Of a DNA stretch of 64,000 nt, positions 24,485-33,407 are shown one piece after another (the first letter of the stretch is position 1; every line of letters starts with the position of its first letter). A program made the position numbers and the translations under genes. Below the pieces are notes generated by a model, which was not told the DNA's origin, made no database searches, and saw nothing but the letters and a program-made list of their open reading frames with translations. The stretch is from NCBI RefSeq assembly GCF_900111965.1, contig NZ_FOJT01000006.1:1-64000 (forward strand), given 5' to 3'. Source of the stretch: Flavobacterium swingsii (lineage in GTDB: Bacteria; Bacteroidota; Bacteroidia; Flavobacteriales; Flavobacteriaceae).

Positions 24485-25120
24485 TTATGATTTTCTGGTT
24501 TTTAACAACTGAAATAATTGAAAAATTGCCAATCCGAAAAAGATAATCCAAATATTATTTGATATAAAATTATCAGAAATAATTCCTTGATTGGTGATTT
24601 TTTTAAGACCTAAAACCAATAGTAACATACCAAAAAATGTTCCTATTATTGTTCCTAGAATATAAATAAATCCTATGTTTTTATCAGAAGAAATATAATT
24701 TTCGTTAACCAAAAAAATATTCCAACTAAACCAAAACGGTATTTGTGCAAAATTTAAAGAGCTCAATATTAGCCCAATAATAAAAGGCGGATACATTAAA
24801 AAAGTTACTGCATGATTATTGTTTTCAATCTTTTTATATTCTGAGGGATAAAAATATATTGCTATAAAAATTAAAAAAACAATTGAAAATATTGAAATAT
24901 ATTTTTTAAGCTTAGGATTTAAAAGTAGTTTGTTAGCAAAATAAAAAGTACTAGAAATTACGATTGCTTCAATAATTACAACACCAAATAAGTAATATAG
25001 TAATTGGGTGAAATTTGATTTATTATAAATTTCGAAACCAATAAAATTTAAATAACCAAGCGGAATCGAACCCACGAAACTTACTAAAAATCCGACTATA
25101 AAATTTTTTAAATATTTCAC
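24485..25120 (-). CDS. LysE-like multi-pass membrane protein
   Basis: 211-residue inner-membrane protein with about six helices. The N terminus FIVGFLVSFVGSIPLGYLNF resembles the first helix and loop of LysE/RhtB exporters, though the typical PGP is not present (SIPLG instead). If it works like LysE it would export an amino acid or small peptide derivative. It is the last gene of the minus-strand operon with ATP-grasp (four bases upstream), NRDE, DinB and peroxiredoxin genes, so it may move the product of the ATP-grasp enzyme; that is inference from position only. Confidence 0.65.
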   Translation of the reverse strand: MKYLKNFIVGFLVSFVGSIPLGYLNFIGFEIYNKSNFTQLLYYLFGVVIIEAIVISSTFYFANKLLLNPKLKKYISIFSIVFLIFIAIYFYPSEYKKIENNNHAVTFLMYPPFIIGLILSSLNFAQIPFWFSWNIFLVNENYISSDKNIGFIYILGTIIGTFFGMLLLVLGLKKITNQGIISDNFISNNIWIIFFGLAIFQLFQLLKTRKS

Positions 25121-25123
25121 AAT

Positions 25124-26158
25124 TTAGAAATTACATATTTTTTTGTTCTGTTCTAAATGTAATCGATATTGATACATCCCTTGTTTATTTGTCAGAAACG
25201 GAATGCCTTTTTTATTGTTTTCAATACTTATTTTGTACATATAAGTGATGTGTCGTGCCAATTCTTTCCAAGCAAAAAAGATAGAATGTTTGGGATCATA
25301 AATGTGAGTTGGTTCGCTCGCAGCACCATTTATTTCGACCACTTGAAAGTTTTTACCTGTTTCTAATTCTGCTATCGAATTGTACATAATATCTAATCGA
25401 CCAAAATAAAAACCATCTATTTGCAAACACATTTCGTTTATCACATCGGTCAATTTATCTGAAATTAAATAACTAGCATCAACAAATTTTGAACCACGAC
25501 AATGATTTCCAAAAGGGACTAAATTTAATTTTTCTTCTTTGGGCAATACTTCATTTAATTTGTTTTTATATTCTTTTTCTAGAGTAGTTAACTGCATTTC
25601 AAACCTTGGGTTTTGCTTTATTAACTCTTTGATTGTCGATTTTCCGTCGCCTGTAACAATTAGAAATTCTTTGGCAACAATTCCTGTAATTTTTCCTTTT
25701 TCTTGGTTGGGAAAGCGAACATAAAAAATACCAACTTCGTTAGGAAAAGGTATTAAATCTTGAACTAAGTAATCGAAATTTGCATGGTTGTTATAGTTTT
25801 CTAATTCAGCAACAGATTTTATTTTTTTTACTGCCGAACCACGCAAACCAATATCTGGTTTTACGATGAATGGAAAAGAAATATTTGAATTTTCTTTTGC
25901 AATTAAAACTTCTTCAAAAGCAGTTTTTTCTTTGATAAATTCCGTTTTTGGGTAATATTTTTGCGGAATTAAATCATAAATTTCCTTTTTACTTTCCATA
26001 AAGAAACCGCCATTTCGCATCGTTGGATTTGAGGTGTTAAAAAAGAAAATGGTCTTGGTTCGCAAAGCATAAAATGCCCACAAAAAATTGATTGGAAAAT
26101 AGACAATTTCCGAAGGCCAATATTCCCAATTGGTCAATTTATGAAAAAATAATCGCAT
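25124..26158 (-). CDS. ATP-grasp domain protein
   Basis: 344 residues of the carboxylate-amine ligase (ATP-grasp) type. After a hydrophobic N-terminal stretch, an ATP-grasp core follows: PFIVKPDIGLRGSAVKKI (nucleotide-binding lysine and glycine loop), DYLVQDLIPFPNEVGIFYV, GDGKSTIKELI, and the metal-binding ending FYFGRLDIMYN..VVEINGAASEP. Such enzymes join a carboxylate to an amine using ATP; the substrate cannot be read. Its start codon overlaps the NRDE stop (TAATG) and it is followed four bases later by a LysE-like gene, so it is clearly part of the operon. Confidence 0.82.
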   Translation of the reverse strand: MRLFFHKLTNWEYWPSEIVYFPINFLWAFYALRTKTIFFFNTSNPTMRNGGFFMESKKEIYDLIPQKYYPKTEFIKEKTAFEEVLIAKENSNISFPFIVKPDIGLRGSAVKKIKSVAELENYNNHANFDYLVQDLIPFPNEVGIFYVRFPNQEKGKITGIVAKEFLIVTGDGKSTIKELIKQNPRFEMQLTTLEKEYKNKLNEVLPKEEKLNLVPFGNHCRGSKFVDASYLISDKLTDVINEMCLQIDGFYFGRLDIMYNSIAELETGKNFQVVEINGAASEPTHIYDPKHSIFFAWKELARHITYMYKISIENNKKGIPFLTNKQGMYQYRLHLEQNKKICNF

Positions 26159-26868
26159 TAAATTACTATAAATGAATTAGTGAATTCCTGATTTTCTATC
26201 AAGTCGTAATGAGTTAAGGAAACTTTATTTTTTTCGATAACAGTTTGTGTGATGCTTAATGTTTTTAGCAAATTATTACGATTTATGACCAATCCGTTTT
26301 CTTGATTATTATCTTCGGTATTTTTATGAAAATGCAACATATCTAATTCCGAAACTATATTTTTTGGTTCTAAAAAATCATAAAACCATTGTTTTCTTTG
26401 CTCACGAATGGCTAATGGATACAAGGTTGATGACGACCAAATATGATTTTTTGTTGTATCTAATTTGGTAATTTCTTTCTCTAATTCATTCCATTGTAAT
26501 TGATATAATTTTTGGTTTTCAAAAACAACCAATGTAAATGGTTCTATATTGTCTAGATCTATTTTTTGCCAAGATAAAATTACAGATTCCGAACTAATTA
26601 AATCTAAAACTATCAATCCGCGACTTTTCCTGTAACTAGATTTTAGTTCGTGTTTTTCTTTGGCACCGTTTAGTAAAACAACAATATGTGCCTTATCATC
26701 TACTGCATACCAAGTACCACCAGCTTTTTGGTCTTTTGGGAAAAATATTTTTTTTTCATTAATTAAATGAATCTTAGGTTCAATAGCTTTCTCTCGGGCG
26801 ACTTTTTCATCTCTATTTGAAGTAATGATATATTTGTCATTACTGTTTACAAAACTTACTGTGCACAT
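26158..26868 (-). CDS. NRDE family protein
   Basis: 236 residues from the ATG at 26868. This start puts Cys at position 2 (MCTVSFVNSNDKYIITSNRDE) and the family's NRDE motif at about 18-21; longer starts are out of family. Later PKDQKAGGTWYAVDDKAHIVVLLNGA is typical. NRDE proteins resemble Ntn-type hydrolases whose N-terminal Cys would be nucleophile after Met removal, but their function is largely unproven. The start lies inside the last codons of the DinB gene, and its stop overlaps the ATP-grasp start: a tight operon. Confidence 0.88.
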   Translation of the reverse strand: MCTVSFVNSNDKYIITSNRDEKVAREKAIEPKIHLINEKKIFFPKDQKAGGTWYAVDDKAHIVVLLNGAKEKHELKSSYRKSRGLIVLDLISSESVILSWQKIDLDNIEPFTLVVFENQKLYQLQWNELEKEITKLDTTKNHIWSSSTLYPLAIREQRKQWFYDFLEPKNIVSELDMLHFHKNTEDNNQENGLVINRNNLLKTLSITQTVIEKNKVSLTHYDLIENQEFTNSFIVI

Positions 26869-27344
26869 TGTTTTTTGTATTCGATAGTTGATGGTGCAAT
26901 TCCAAAATTTTCGGTAACTTGTATGTCTTCTAATTGAAAAACAGCCACTTTTATAAGTGCTTGATGGTGTATACAATGTTCTAAGTTGTATAATAATTCT
27001 CTGAAATAATTGGTTTCTATTGATGTATAAGTTTCAAAAAGCAACTGTTTTAACACTATACTTTTATTTTCTCTTTCGATAGATTTGAGAATATCATCTA
27101 TCGATTGAATAGCAAAATTGGTATCTGTTTGAATTAAATTCTTTCTTTGTCTATCATCATAATTCAATAAACCTGATTCGTAAGAGTTTAGCAAACATTG
27201 AAACATTTCGATAATATGTCTGGTATGTTCTCCGATAGACGAGTTACCCAAATACAAGATTGGCAACGCAAAATCATCGTTAGATAATTGATTTAATAAG
27301 TCCTTTAATTCTTCTAAAGTATGTCTTACAGCAATAAAATTCAT
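26856..27344 (-). CDS. DinB/YfiT-like four-helix protein
   Basis: 162 residues of four helices with His residues spaced as in the DinB superfamily metal site: GEHTRHIIEMFQ in the second helix and NLEHCIHHQALIK in the last. The superfamily includes thiol-dependent transferases (bacillithiol and mycothiol S-transferases) as well as members of unknown role. No thiol biosynthesis gene is in view. It overlaps the NRDE gene by 13 bases and starts three bases after the peroxiredoxin gene ends. Confidence 0.8.
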   Translation of the reverse strand: MNFIAVRHTLEELKDLLNQLSNDDFALPILYLGNSSIGEHTRHIIEMFQCLLNSYESGLLNYDDRQRKNLIQTDTNFAIQSIDDILKSIERENKSIVLKQLLFETYTSIETNYFRELLYNLEHCIHHQALIKVAVFQLEDIQVTENFGIAPSTIEYKKQCAQ

Positions 27345-27347
27345 AGT

Positions 27348-27947
27348 TTATTTTTTAAGTACAGCCGCAACAGCAAGTAGCAATTCGTTAGAAATTCTTG
27401 TTTTATAATCTGGACTGATATATTCGAACTCGATTTCGCTTTTTTCATCTATGATAAATAACGAAGGAACGGGAAGAAAATCATTTTTTACGCCGTGTAT
27501 AGCTGTTTTTATTTTCTTTTTTAAACCATTAGGTACTCCATAACTTATTCCTAATGCTTTTATAAAATCGCCTTTACTGTCTGACAATAAAGTATAATTT
27601 AGTTTGTCTTTTGTAATAGTTTCTCTCAATGATTCGGGAGAATCTGGACTTATAGCAACAATCTGATACCCCATTTCGATTAGTTTTTCTTCGACTTCGC
27701 CCAAAGCACTTAAATGTAAATTGCAGTAAGGACACCAGCCACCACGATATATTGCCAGGATTGTTTTTTTAGATTTTGTTATATCATCAAAATTTATATT
27801 TTTTCCGTCGATGCTTTGAAGCGTTATTGACGGAATTTTTTCACCAATAAGCAACGGAGAAATTTCTGTTGCTAATTTTGGCAAATTAGTTTGGGCGTTT
27901 GCAAAAAGCCCTAAAAAAAGCGAAATAATATAAATTAGATTTTTCAT
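27348..27947 (-). CDS. Secreted peroxiredoxin-like (AhpC/TSA) protein
   Basis: 199 residues with a signal peptide (MKNLIYIISLFLGLFANAQ), so periplasmic. A thioredoxin-fold AhpC/TSA domain carries IYRGGWCPYCNLHLSALGEV, a CxxC in the position of the peroxidatic Cys, plus YQIVAISPDSPESLRE and FKLSDSKG-like sequence (YTLLSDSKGDFIKALGISY). It could reduce peroxides or act on disulfides. It is the first gene of the operon continuing with DinB, NRDE, ATP-grasp and LysE-like genes (three-base gap), and the Crp/Fnr gene lies 70 bp upstream on the same strand. Confidence 0.85.
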   Translation of the reverse strand: MKNLIYIISLFLGLFANAQTNLPKLATEISPLLIGEKIPSITLQSIDGKNINFDDITKSKKTILAIYRGGWCPYCNLHLSALGEVEEKLIEMGYQIVAISPDSPESLRETITKDKLNYTLLSDSKGDFIKALGISYGVPNGLKKKIKTAIHGVKNDFLPVPSLFIIDEKSEIEFEYISPDYKTRISNELLLAVAAVLKK

Positions 27948-28017
27948 GATTTTTTCTTGTAAAACTATTAATAGATAAACGCATTTTTTGTCAGTTATTT
28001 TACATTCTGATAAAAGT

Positions 28018-28695
28018 TTATAATTTTCCTAAATTAGGAATTATTATTTCCTTACGATTATATTGTATTATCCCATCATCTACAAATCCATTAAGCAGTG
28101 TTGTGGCAGTTTGTCTCGAGGTACAAATTATTTGCGCTATATCATTTTGGGTCAAATAATTTTCGATAATTACTTTTTCATTATCAAAAATGCCTTCTTT
28201 TTCTGCCCATTCTTTCAGGAAAGTAACTAATCTTGTTTTGGCATCTTTGGAAACTAAATTGGTATAATTATTTCTTAGTCGTTTCATTTTTAAACCCACA
28301 AATTTTGTGTAACCCAAAGCTAACTGAGGATTTTGGAGCATTAAATCTTCAAAATCAGACAGTAAAAAACTACAAATTGAAACTTCTTCAGTTAGTACTT
28401 TTGCATATTCGTTTACTTGAATGTCACTATCTAAAGAAAGTTCTCCAAACATATCTCCTTTCTGGATAATGTCTTTAATGGTTTCGATACCATCTTCATC
28501 TAAAGAGACAATTTTTATACTTCCTGTTTTCAAAAGAAAAATTCTTGGTAAATCGGAATCTGAAAAATATATTATTTCTCCTTTTTTAGCTTTTTTAAAA
28601 CCTGAAATAATACATAACTGCTTTGTTTGTTCGGAACTTAATGTTTTAAATAGCTTATGATCACGCAGATACCAATATTTTAATTCGTCGTACAT
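28018..28695 (-). CDS. Crp/Fnr family transcription regulator
   Basis: 225 residues. An N-terminal cyclic-nucleotide-binding-like domain (about 15-135, KKGEIIYFSDSDLPRIFLLK, GDMFGELSLDSD) is joined by a long dimerisation helix to a winged-helix domain (about 160-220) with the recognition helix region YLTQNDIAQIICTSRQTATT. The Cys pattern of FNR [4Fe-4S] proteins is absent, so it does not look like an oxygen sensor; the ligand is unknown. Its likely targets by position are the peroxiredoxin/DinB/NRDE operon beside it and the DM13 trio upstream. Confidence 0.88.
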   Translation of the reverse strand: MYDELKYWYLRDHKLFKTLSSEQTKQLCIISGFKKAKKGEIIYFSDSDLPRIFLLKTGSIKIVSLDEDGIETIKDIIQKGDMFGELSLDSDIQVNEYAKVLTEEVSICSFLLSDFEDLMLQNPQLALGYTKFVGLKMKRLRNNYTNLVSKDAKTRLVTFLKEWAEKEGIFDNEKVIIENYLTQNDIAQIICTSRQTATTLLNGFVDDGIIQYNRKEIIIPNLGKL

Positions 28696-28739
28696 TTTAT
28701 AATTTTTTTATTCTTTAAATATAAACTATTTATGAAAAA

Positions 28740-30152
28740 CTATTCTTTAAAAAATAAAATTTTAAAATAACCAACATTATCTGTTTCTAACAACCAAATT
28801 CCGTTTTTAGCGTAAAAAGTCTTAAAAAATAATTTCTGATTGTTTTGAATACTACTCAGATAATTTGAAAATACTAAATTATTTTCTTGAGCAATTAATC
28901 CTTCCGTATCTAATGCTTTCTTCTCGTAACCAATATTATTAAAATAAGAATTAACTAATTTTCCGTTGCTAATTGCTTTGTTTTCGGTAGAAACATTAAA
29001 ACCTATTTTATTAAATTTTATAACATTTCCAGTTATTTTATCAATAAATGAATATTGAATATATCCTTTCTTTTCTGATGGAGAAGTTATAGAAAGCAAT
29101 AATTTTTCGTTTCTAAGTGTTAAACTCAACTTTAAGTTTGTTATATTTTGTTTGGTATTAAAATCATCTTTATCATTTATTGTTTGAACAGATTCCCAGA
29201 TTTTATTCCCAGATTTATCAAATTTAAAAACATAAAAACCCAATGGTTCATTTGTAATATTACTCGAACTTTTTGCATTTTTGCCGAACAAACCGTACAC
29301 ATATACTTCCTCCGTTTTCTGGTCTATTACAAAATTATTAATCGTTAAATCACTTACAAAAGTATCTCCAGACTGCGGATTTGTATAAATATAGCCACCA
29401 CCATTGTTACAATATATTAGGTTTTTGTATTGAAAATCGACTTTATAAGCAAAATCATTTAAAATTACACCACCATAACTATATATTGTGCGGTATAATG
29501 TTGCCGATTTGTAATCTTTAGCTATAGATTTTGTGATGAGTCCAAAATTATATTCATTTACACGAATGCCAAATGACAAATCATTGTATTTTGCAAAATT
29601 ATCACCTATAATTCTAGTTAAATCTGGTTTTTTCATAGAAAATTTTTCATTTTCTCGAGTAACAATATCAGTAACGCTTAATGATAATTGGTCTTTTTCA
29701 AAATTGATATTTCCTTTATTATCTTGATTTAAAATGCTAAACTCGTAATCATCATTAAAATATTGAAAATTTTCGTTCATTTTAAAAAATGGAGAGGATT
29801 TTCCATTTATTACCAACTTAAACTGATCTGTTTTTTCTTGTGTTTTAGAAGTTTCCGAAACTATGAAAGCATTTTCGGTTGGCGAAAAAATACAGTTTGT
29901 TAATGCTTCATTTTCGATTAATTTTTCGAAAAAACCATCATTATCAAAACTATAAATATTTTTAATAATTTTATTAGTCGATGATGCTACATAATTCCCT
30001 TTTTGTATAACCAACCTGTTTTTATTAGGCAAAAAATTATAACCTACGGGAAAATTATTATCCTTAAATTTTTCTTCGACCACAATAGTTTGAGAATTTA
30101 CTAAACTTGTAAACAATAAGAGCGAAACAATAATATTATTTTTCATACTCAT
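28740..30152 (-). CDS. Secreted protein of unknown function
   Basis: 470 residues (468 if the second ATG, 30146, is used). Signal peptide about 1-20 (NNIIVSLLLFTSLVNSQ), then a long beta-rich region with no family I can name. The middle has repeating short blocks such as FSFDNDGFF, SFIDKITGNVI and LLETDNVGYF, which would fit a beta-propeller or a protein that follows a slow change over time, but I make no call. It starts four bases after the beta-barrel gene ends and shares its operon with the DM13 lipoprotein, so a role at the cell surface is likely. Confidence 0.6.
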   Translation of the reverse strand: MSMKNNIIVSLLLFTSLVNSQTIVVEEKFKDNNFPVGYNFLPNKNRLVIQKGNYVASSTNKIIKNIYSFDNDGFFEKLIENEALTNCIFSPTENAFIVSETSKTQEKTDQFKLVINGKSSPFFKMNENFQYFNDDYEFSILNQDNKGNINFEKDQLSLSVTDIVTRENEKFSMKKPDLTRIIGDNFAKYNDLSFGIRVNEYNFGLITKSIAKDYKSATLYRTIYSYGGVILNDFAYKVDFQYKNLIYCNNGGGYIYTNPQSGDTFVSDLTINNFVIDQKTEEVYVYGLFGKNAKSSSNITNEPLGFYVFKFDKSGNKIWESVQTINDKDDFNTKQNITNLKLSLTLRNEKLLLSITSPSEKKGYIQYSFIDKITGNVIKFNKIGFNVSTENKAISNGKLVNSYFNNIGYEKKALDTEGLIAQENNLVFSNYLSSIQNNQKLFFKTFYAKNGIWLLETDNVGYFKILFFKE

Positions 30153-30156
30153 TTAC

Positions 30157-31083
30157 TTAAAAATTAACTTTATAACTCAACCCCAGTGTTAGTCCTCTGG
30201 TAAGCCCATCGGGACGTTCTTTTCTAACAACAAATGGCGATGCAAGCGAAGTTTCTAAATAACTTTTTTTGTTTAGTTTATAAGATACAATTAAGTTTCC
30301 GTTTATCGTAAGCCCATCAGAACCTACGATTGTTTCACGTTGTCCGAAAATATTCTCGAAACTATCCTCACCTAAATGATAAATAAATAATAAATTTGGC
30401 TTGAAAGTAAATTTCTCATTAGTTGTTTTTAGTCTGTATGTTGTTCTGAATAAAACATCCGATTTTCTTTCAAATAAATTAGTTGTGGCAAATTTATCAG
30501 TAATCAAAGAATTACTTATATAAGAGTTTTTATTATCGGATAAAGGGATTTGTACTGCGGTATTAAAATCCCATTTTTTGTATGTAAGACTCACACCACC
30601 AATAAAATCGAAGGTTCCCAAACTGGCTTGGTAAGCCATTGGCAGAGAAACATTATTTATTTTGTCGTTTGCGCCTGTTAGAGGAATCTTAACTCCAAAT
30701 AATAATGACCAAGTTTTAGCACCTTCAAGGTCACTAAATTTATTTTTAAATTTGTAATTTCCGGTCAAGAAAACATCGCCTATATTTCCTCTTGTCCCAA
30801 AATCCCCATTAGCAATCGCCGATGTTAGTTTTGCGCTTATTGCAAATTTTTCGGTTACATCTCTTGTGTAAGTTAAATATTGAGAAAATACGGTCACACC
30901 TTCTTCGGCAACGCCATATACAACGCCAATATCTACACTGTTTTTCATGTTCTCTTCGTGGCCTTTAAACCCGTTTCCGACCGAACAAAAACCAGCATCG
31001 CTACAACCTTGTGCAAAGGAATTAGTAAAACTTACTGAGATAAATAAAAGGAATGCTAAAAATTTTAATTTTCTTGTTTTCAT
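30157..31083 (-). CDS. Outer membrane beta-barrel with cysteine-rich N terminus
   Basis: 308 residues. Signal peptide (FLAFLLFISVSFTNSFAQ), then a mature N terminus GCSDAGFCSVGNGFKGHEEN with two Cys, then alternating beta-strands typical of a porin or transporter barrel, ending in LSYKVNF with a C-terminal Phe as the outer membrane assembly signal. I recall no named family with certainty; it resembles general transporter-like outer membrane proteins. It lies between the DM13 lipoprotein and the 470-residue protein, 18 and four bases away, so the three form an operon. Confidence 0.72.
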   Translation of the reverse strand: MKTRKLKFLAFLLFISVSFTNSFAQGCSDAGFCSVGNGFKGHEENMKNSVDIGVVYGVAEEGVTVFSQYLTYTRDVTEKFAISAKLTSAIANGDFGTRGNIGDVFLTGNYKFKNKFSDLEGAKTWSLLFGVKIPLTGANDKINNVSLPMAYQASLGTFDFIGGVSLTYKKWDFNTAVQIPLSDNKNSYISNSLITDKFATTNLFERKSDVLFRTTYRLKTTNEKFTFKPNLLFIYHLGEDSFENIFGQRETIVGSDGLTINGNLIVSYKLNKKSYLETSLASPFVVRKERPDGLTRGLTLGLSYKVNF

Positions 31084-31101
31084 GTTTTGTTTGTTTTGAT
31101 G

Positions 31102-31527
31102 TTAGTTATTAGTTAATGGAGCAATGGCAAATAAATGATTATATTGTTGACAGTGAATTAATACATATGGGTATTCAGAAACATTTACACCAGTTGGAAT
31201 GGTATAAAATGTATTTCCGTTTCCTTTGAAATTTCCTAAATTCACAAAATTAATAGGTGTATTTTCTTTAGATAAATAAACCTTCAAATCTGGTCCGTCA
31301 GATATTGTCAGATTTTCTAATTTTAACTTGTATTCATTATTTTCCAGATAAATTTTAGCAAATCCAGAAACAGTTATCCCAGATGTTGGGGAAAATTCTC
31401 CTGAATATTTCAGAACAGCAGTATTGCTCGTGGTGTTATTTTCTAAACTTTTTGTTGATAGTTCTCCTTCTTTTTCACACGAAGTGAAAAGAAAAATTCC
31501 TAATAAGAAAGCAAATAGATTTTTCAT
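31102..31527 (-). CDS. DM13-domain lipoprotein
   Basis: 141 residues. The N terminus MKNLFAFLLGIFLFTSCEKE has a lipobox (FTSC), so the protein should be lipidated and envelope-bound. The rest is a DM13 domain (about 45-138): SGEFSPTSGITVSGFAKIYL, ENLTISDGPDLKVYLSK, and LIHCQQYNHLFAIAPL with a conserved Cys. DM13 domains are thought to carry redox functions. It is the first gene of the trio with the cysteine-containing barrel and the 470-residue protein, and a regulatory gap of 240 bp separates it from lpdA. Confidence 0.85.
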   Translation of the reverse strand: MKNLFAFLLGIFLFTSCEKEGELSTKSLENNTTSNTAVLKYSGEFSPTSGITVSGFAKIYLENNEYKLKLENLTISDGPDLKVYLSKENTPINFVNLGNFKGNGNTFYTIPTGVNVSEYPYVLIHCQQYNHLFAIAPLTNN

Positions 31528-31642
31528 GATTTTAAATTTTAAAATTATTATTGAATTGTTTTTTATAACCTTTCATTTATACTTACGTAATTTTTTGAAT
31601 AATGGTTTTAAAATAACGCATTAAAAATAAAAAATCCTCTCG

Positions 31643-31670
31643 TTGCTAATTGTCAGCTACCTTACATTTG
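31643..31670 (+). promoter_or_regulatory. Weak candidate promoter of lpdA
   Basis: TACATTTG at 31663-31670 fits the -7 box; a TTG lies 17 bases upstream, shorter than the usual 19. Leader would be about 90 nt. Confidence 0.3.
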
Positions 31671-31767
31671 TATTGTATTTGTTATACTAAAAAAAGCACG
31701 GATTATTTTAGTAGTATTTATAATTTGCTTAATTTCGCTAACTGAAAATTCATTACAAAATTATATT

Positions 31768-33156
31768 ATGAAATACGATATCATTGTTTTAGGAAGTGGT
31801 CCTGGAGGTTACGTTACTGCAATTAGAGCTTCTCAATTAGGATTTAAAGTGGCAGTTGTCGAGAAAGAAAATTTGGGTGGAGTTTGTTTAAATTGGGGTT
31901 GTATCCCAACTAAAGCCTTACTAAAATCGGCTCAAGTTTTTGATTACCTGAAACACGCTTCGGATTACGGACTAACAGTAAAAGAATTTGATAAAGATTT
32001 TGGTGCAGTAGTTTCTAGAAGTAGAAATGTAGCTGGAGATATGAGTAAAGGCGTTCAGTTTTTGATGAAAAAAAACAAAATTGACGTTATAGATGGTTTT
32101 GGAAAACTAAAACCAGGTAAAAAATTAGATGTAACTGCTGCTGACGGAAAAGTTACTGAATATAATGCAGATCATATTATTATTGCTACTGGCGCACGTT
32201 CTCGTGAGTTACCAAACCTGCCACAAGATGGTGTAAAAGTAATTGGTTACAGACAAGCAATGACTTTGCCTACACAACCAAAATCGATGATTATTGTAGG
32301 CTCTGGAGCGATAGGAGTAGAGTTTGCTCATTTTTATAACGCAATGGGAACAGAAGTTACTATTGTTGAATTTATGCCAAACGTTGTTCCTGTTGAAGAC
32401 GAAGATATTTCGAAACAAATGGAGCGTTCGATGAAAAAAGCAGGTGTAAAAATTATGACATCTTCTTCTGTAGAAAAAATAGATACTTCAGGAAAAGGAG
32501 TAAAAGCTTTTGTAAAAACAGCTAAAGGTGAAGAAATAATTGAAGCTGATATTTTGCTTTCGGCAGTTGGAATTAAAACAAATATTGAAAACATAGGTTT
32601 AGAAGAGGTAGGGATTTCTACTGATAAAGATAAAATTTTAGTCAATGCATTTTCACAAACTAACATTCCAGGTTATTATGCCATTGGAGATGTAACTCCG
32701 GGTCAAGCTTTGGCACACGTTGCTTCTGCTGAAGGAATAAATTGTGTTGAGAAAATTGCAGGATTGCACGTAGATCCAATCGATTACGGAAACGTTCCTG
32801 GTTGTACTTATGCAACTCCAGAAATTGCTTCAGTAGGTTTGACAGAAAAACAAGCTAAAGAAAAAGGATACGAATTAAAAATTGGTAAATTTCCATTTTC
32901 TGCGTCAGGAAAAGCAAAAGCTTCAGGTACGCCAGATGGTTTTGTAAAAGTTATTTTTGATGCAAAATATGGTGAATGGTTGGGTTGCCACATGATAGGT
33001 GCTGGTGTTACCGATATGATAGCTGAGGCAGTTGTAGCACGTAAACTAGAAACAACAGGTCATGAAATCCTAAAAGCGATTCATCCACATCCAACAATGA
33101 GTGAAGCAGTTATGGAAGCAGTTGCTGATGCTTATGGTGAAGTGATTCATTTGTAA
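31768..33156 (+). CDS. lpdA: Dihydrolipoyl dehydrogenase
   Basis: 462-residue flavoprotein, the E3 component shared by 2-oxoacid dehydrogenase complexes; it reoxidises lipoyl groups and passes electrons to NAD. Motifs: FAD-binding LGSGPGGYVTAI, redox GGVCLNWGCIPTKALLKS with the two active Cys, the NAD fold IIVGSGAIGVEFAHF, YAIGDVTPGQALAHVASAEG, and the C-terminal AIHPHPTMSEAVMEAV with catalytic His/Glu. Complete and standing alone; an E1 component lies at 45118-47520, the two may work together. Confidence 0.97.
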   Translation: MKYDIIVLGSGPGGYVTAIRASQLGFKVAVVEKENLGGVCLNWGCIPTKALLKSAQVFDYLKHASDYGLTVKEFDKDFGAVVSRSRNVAGDMSKGVQFLMKKNKIDVIDGFGKLKPGKKLDVTAADGKVTEYNADHIIIATGARSRELPNLPQDGVKVIGYRQAMTLPTQPKSMIIVGSGAIGVEFAHFYNAMGTEVTIVEFMPNVVPVEDEDISKQMERSMKKAGVKIMTSSSVEKIDTSGKGVKAFVKTAKGEEIIEADILLSAVGIKTNIENIGLEEVGISTDKDKILVNAFSQTNIPGYYAIGDVTPGQALAHVASAEGINCVEKIAGLHVDPIDYGNVPGCTYATPEIASVGLTEKQAKEKGYELKIGKFPFSASGKAKASGTPDGFVKVIFDAKYGEWLGCHMIGAGVTDMIAEAVVARKLETTGHEILKAIHPHPTMSEAVMEAVADAYGEVIHL

Positions 33157-33197
33157 TTTAGATTATTAGAAAGTCATATTTTTAGACTTCTTAGATA

Positions 33198-33232
33198 TAA
33201 AACCGTTTTGTGAAAGCAAAGCGGTTTTTTTA
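33198..33232 (+). terminator. Terminator after lpdA
   Basis: AAAACCGTTTTG/CAAAGCGGTTTTT hairpin with T-run. Confidence 0.8.
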
Positions 33233-33407
33233 TCAACTTATGTTAAGTTATTTAATTTCAATATATTACAATAAATAAATTATTTTTTTGTAGCTTTATA
33301 CAGTATAAATTTAACCTCAAGAATTTTAGTTTTTAACTGATGTTGTTTTAAAAAATAGAGATGACGAAAACTGCTTAGTAAAAAAGTAGGTGCTAAAATT
33401 TATAATA

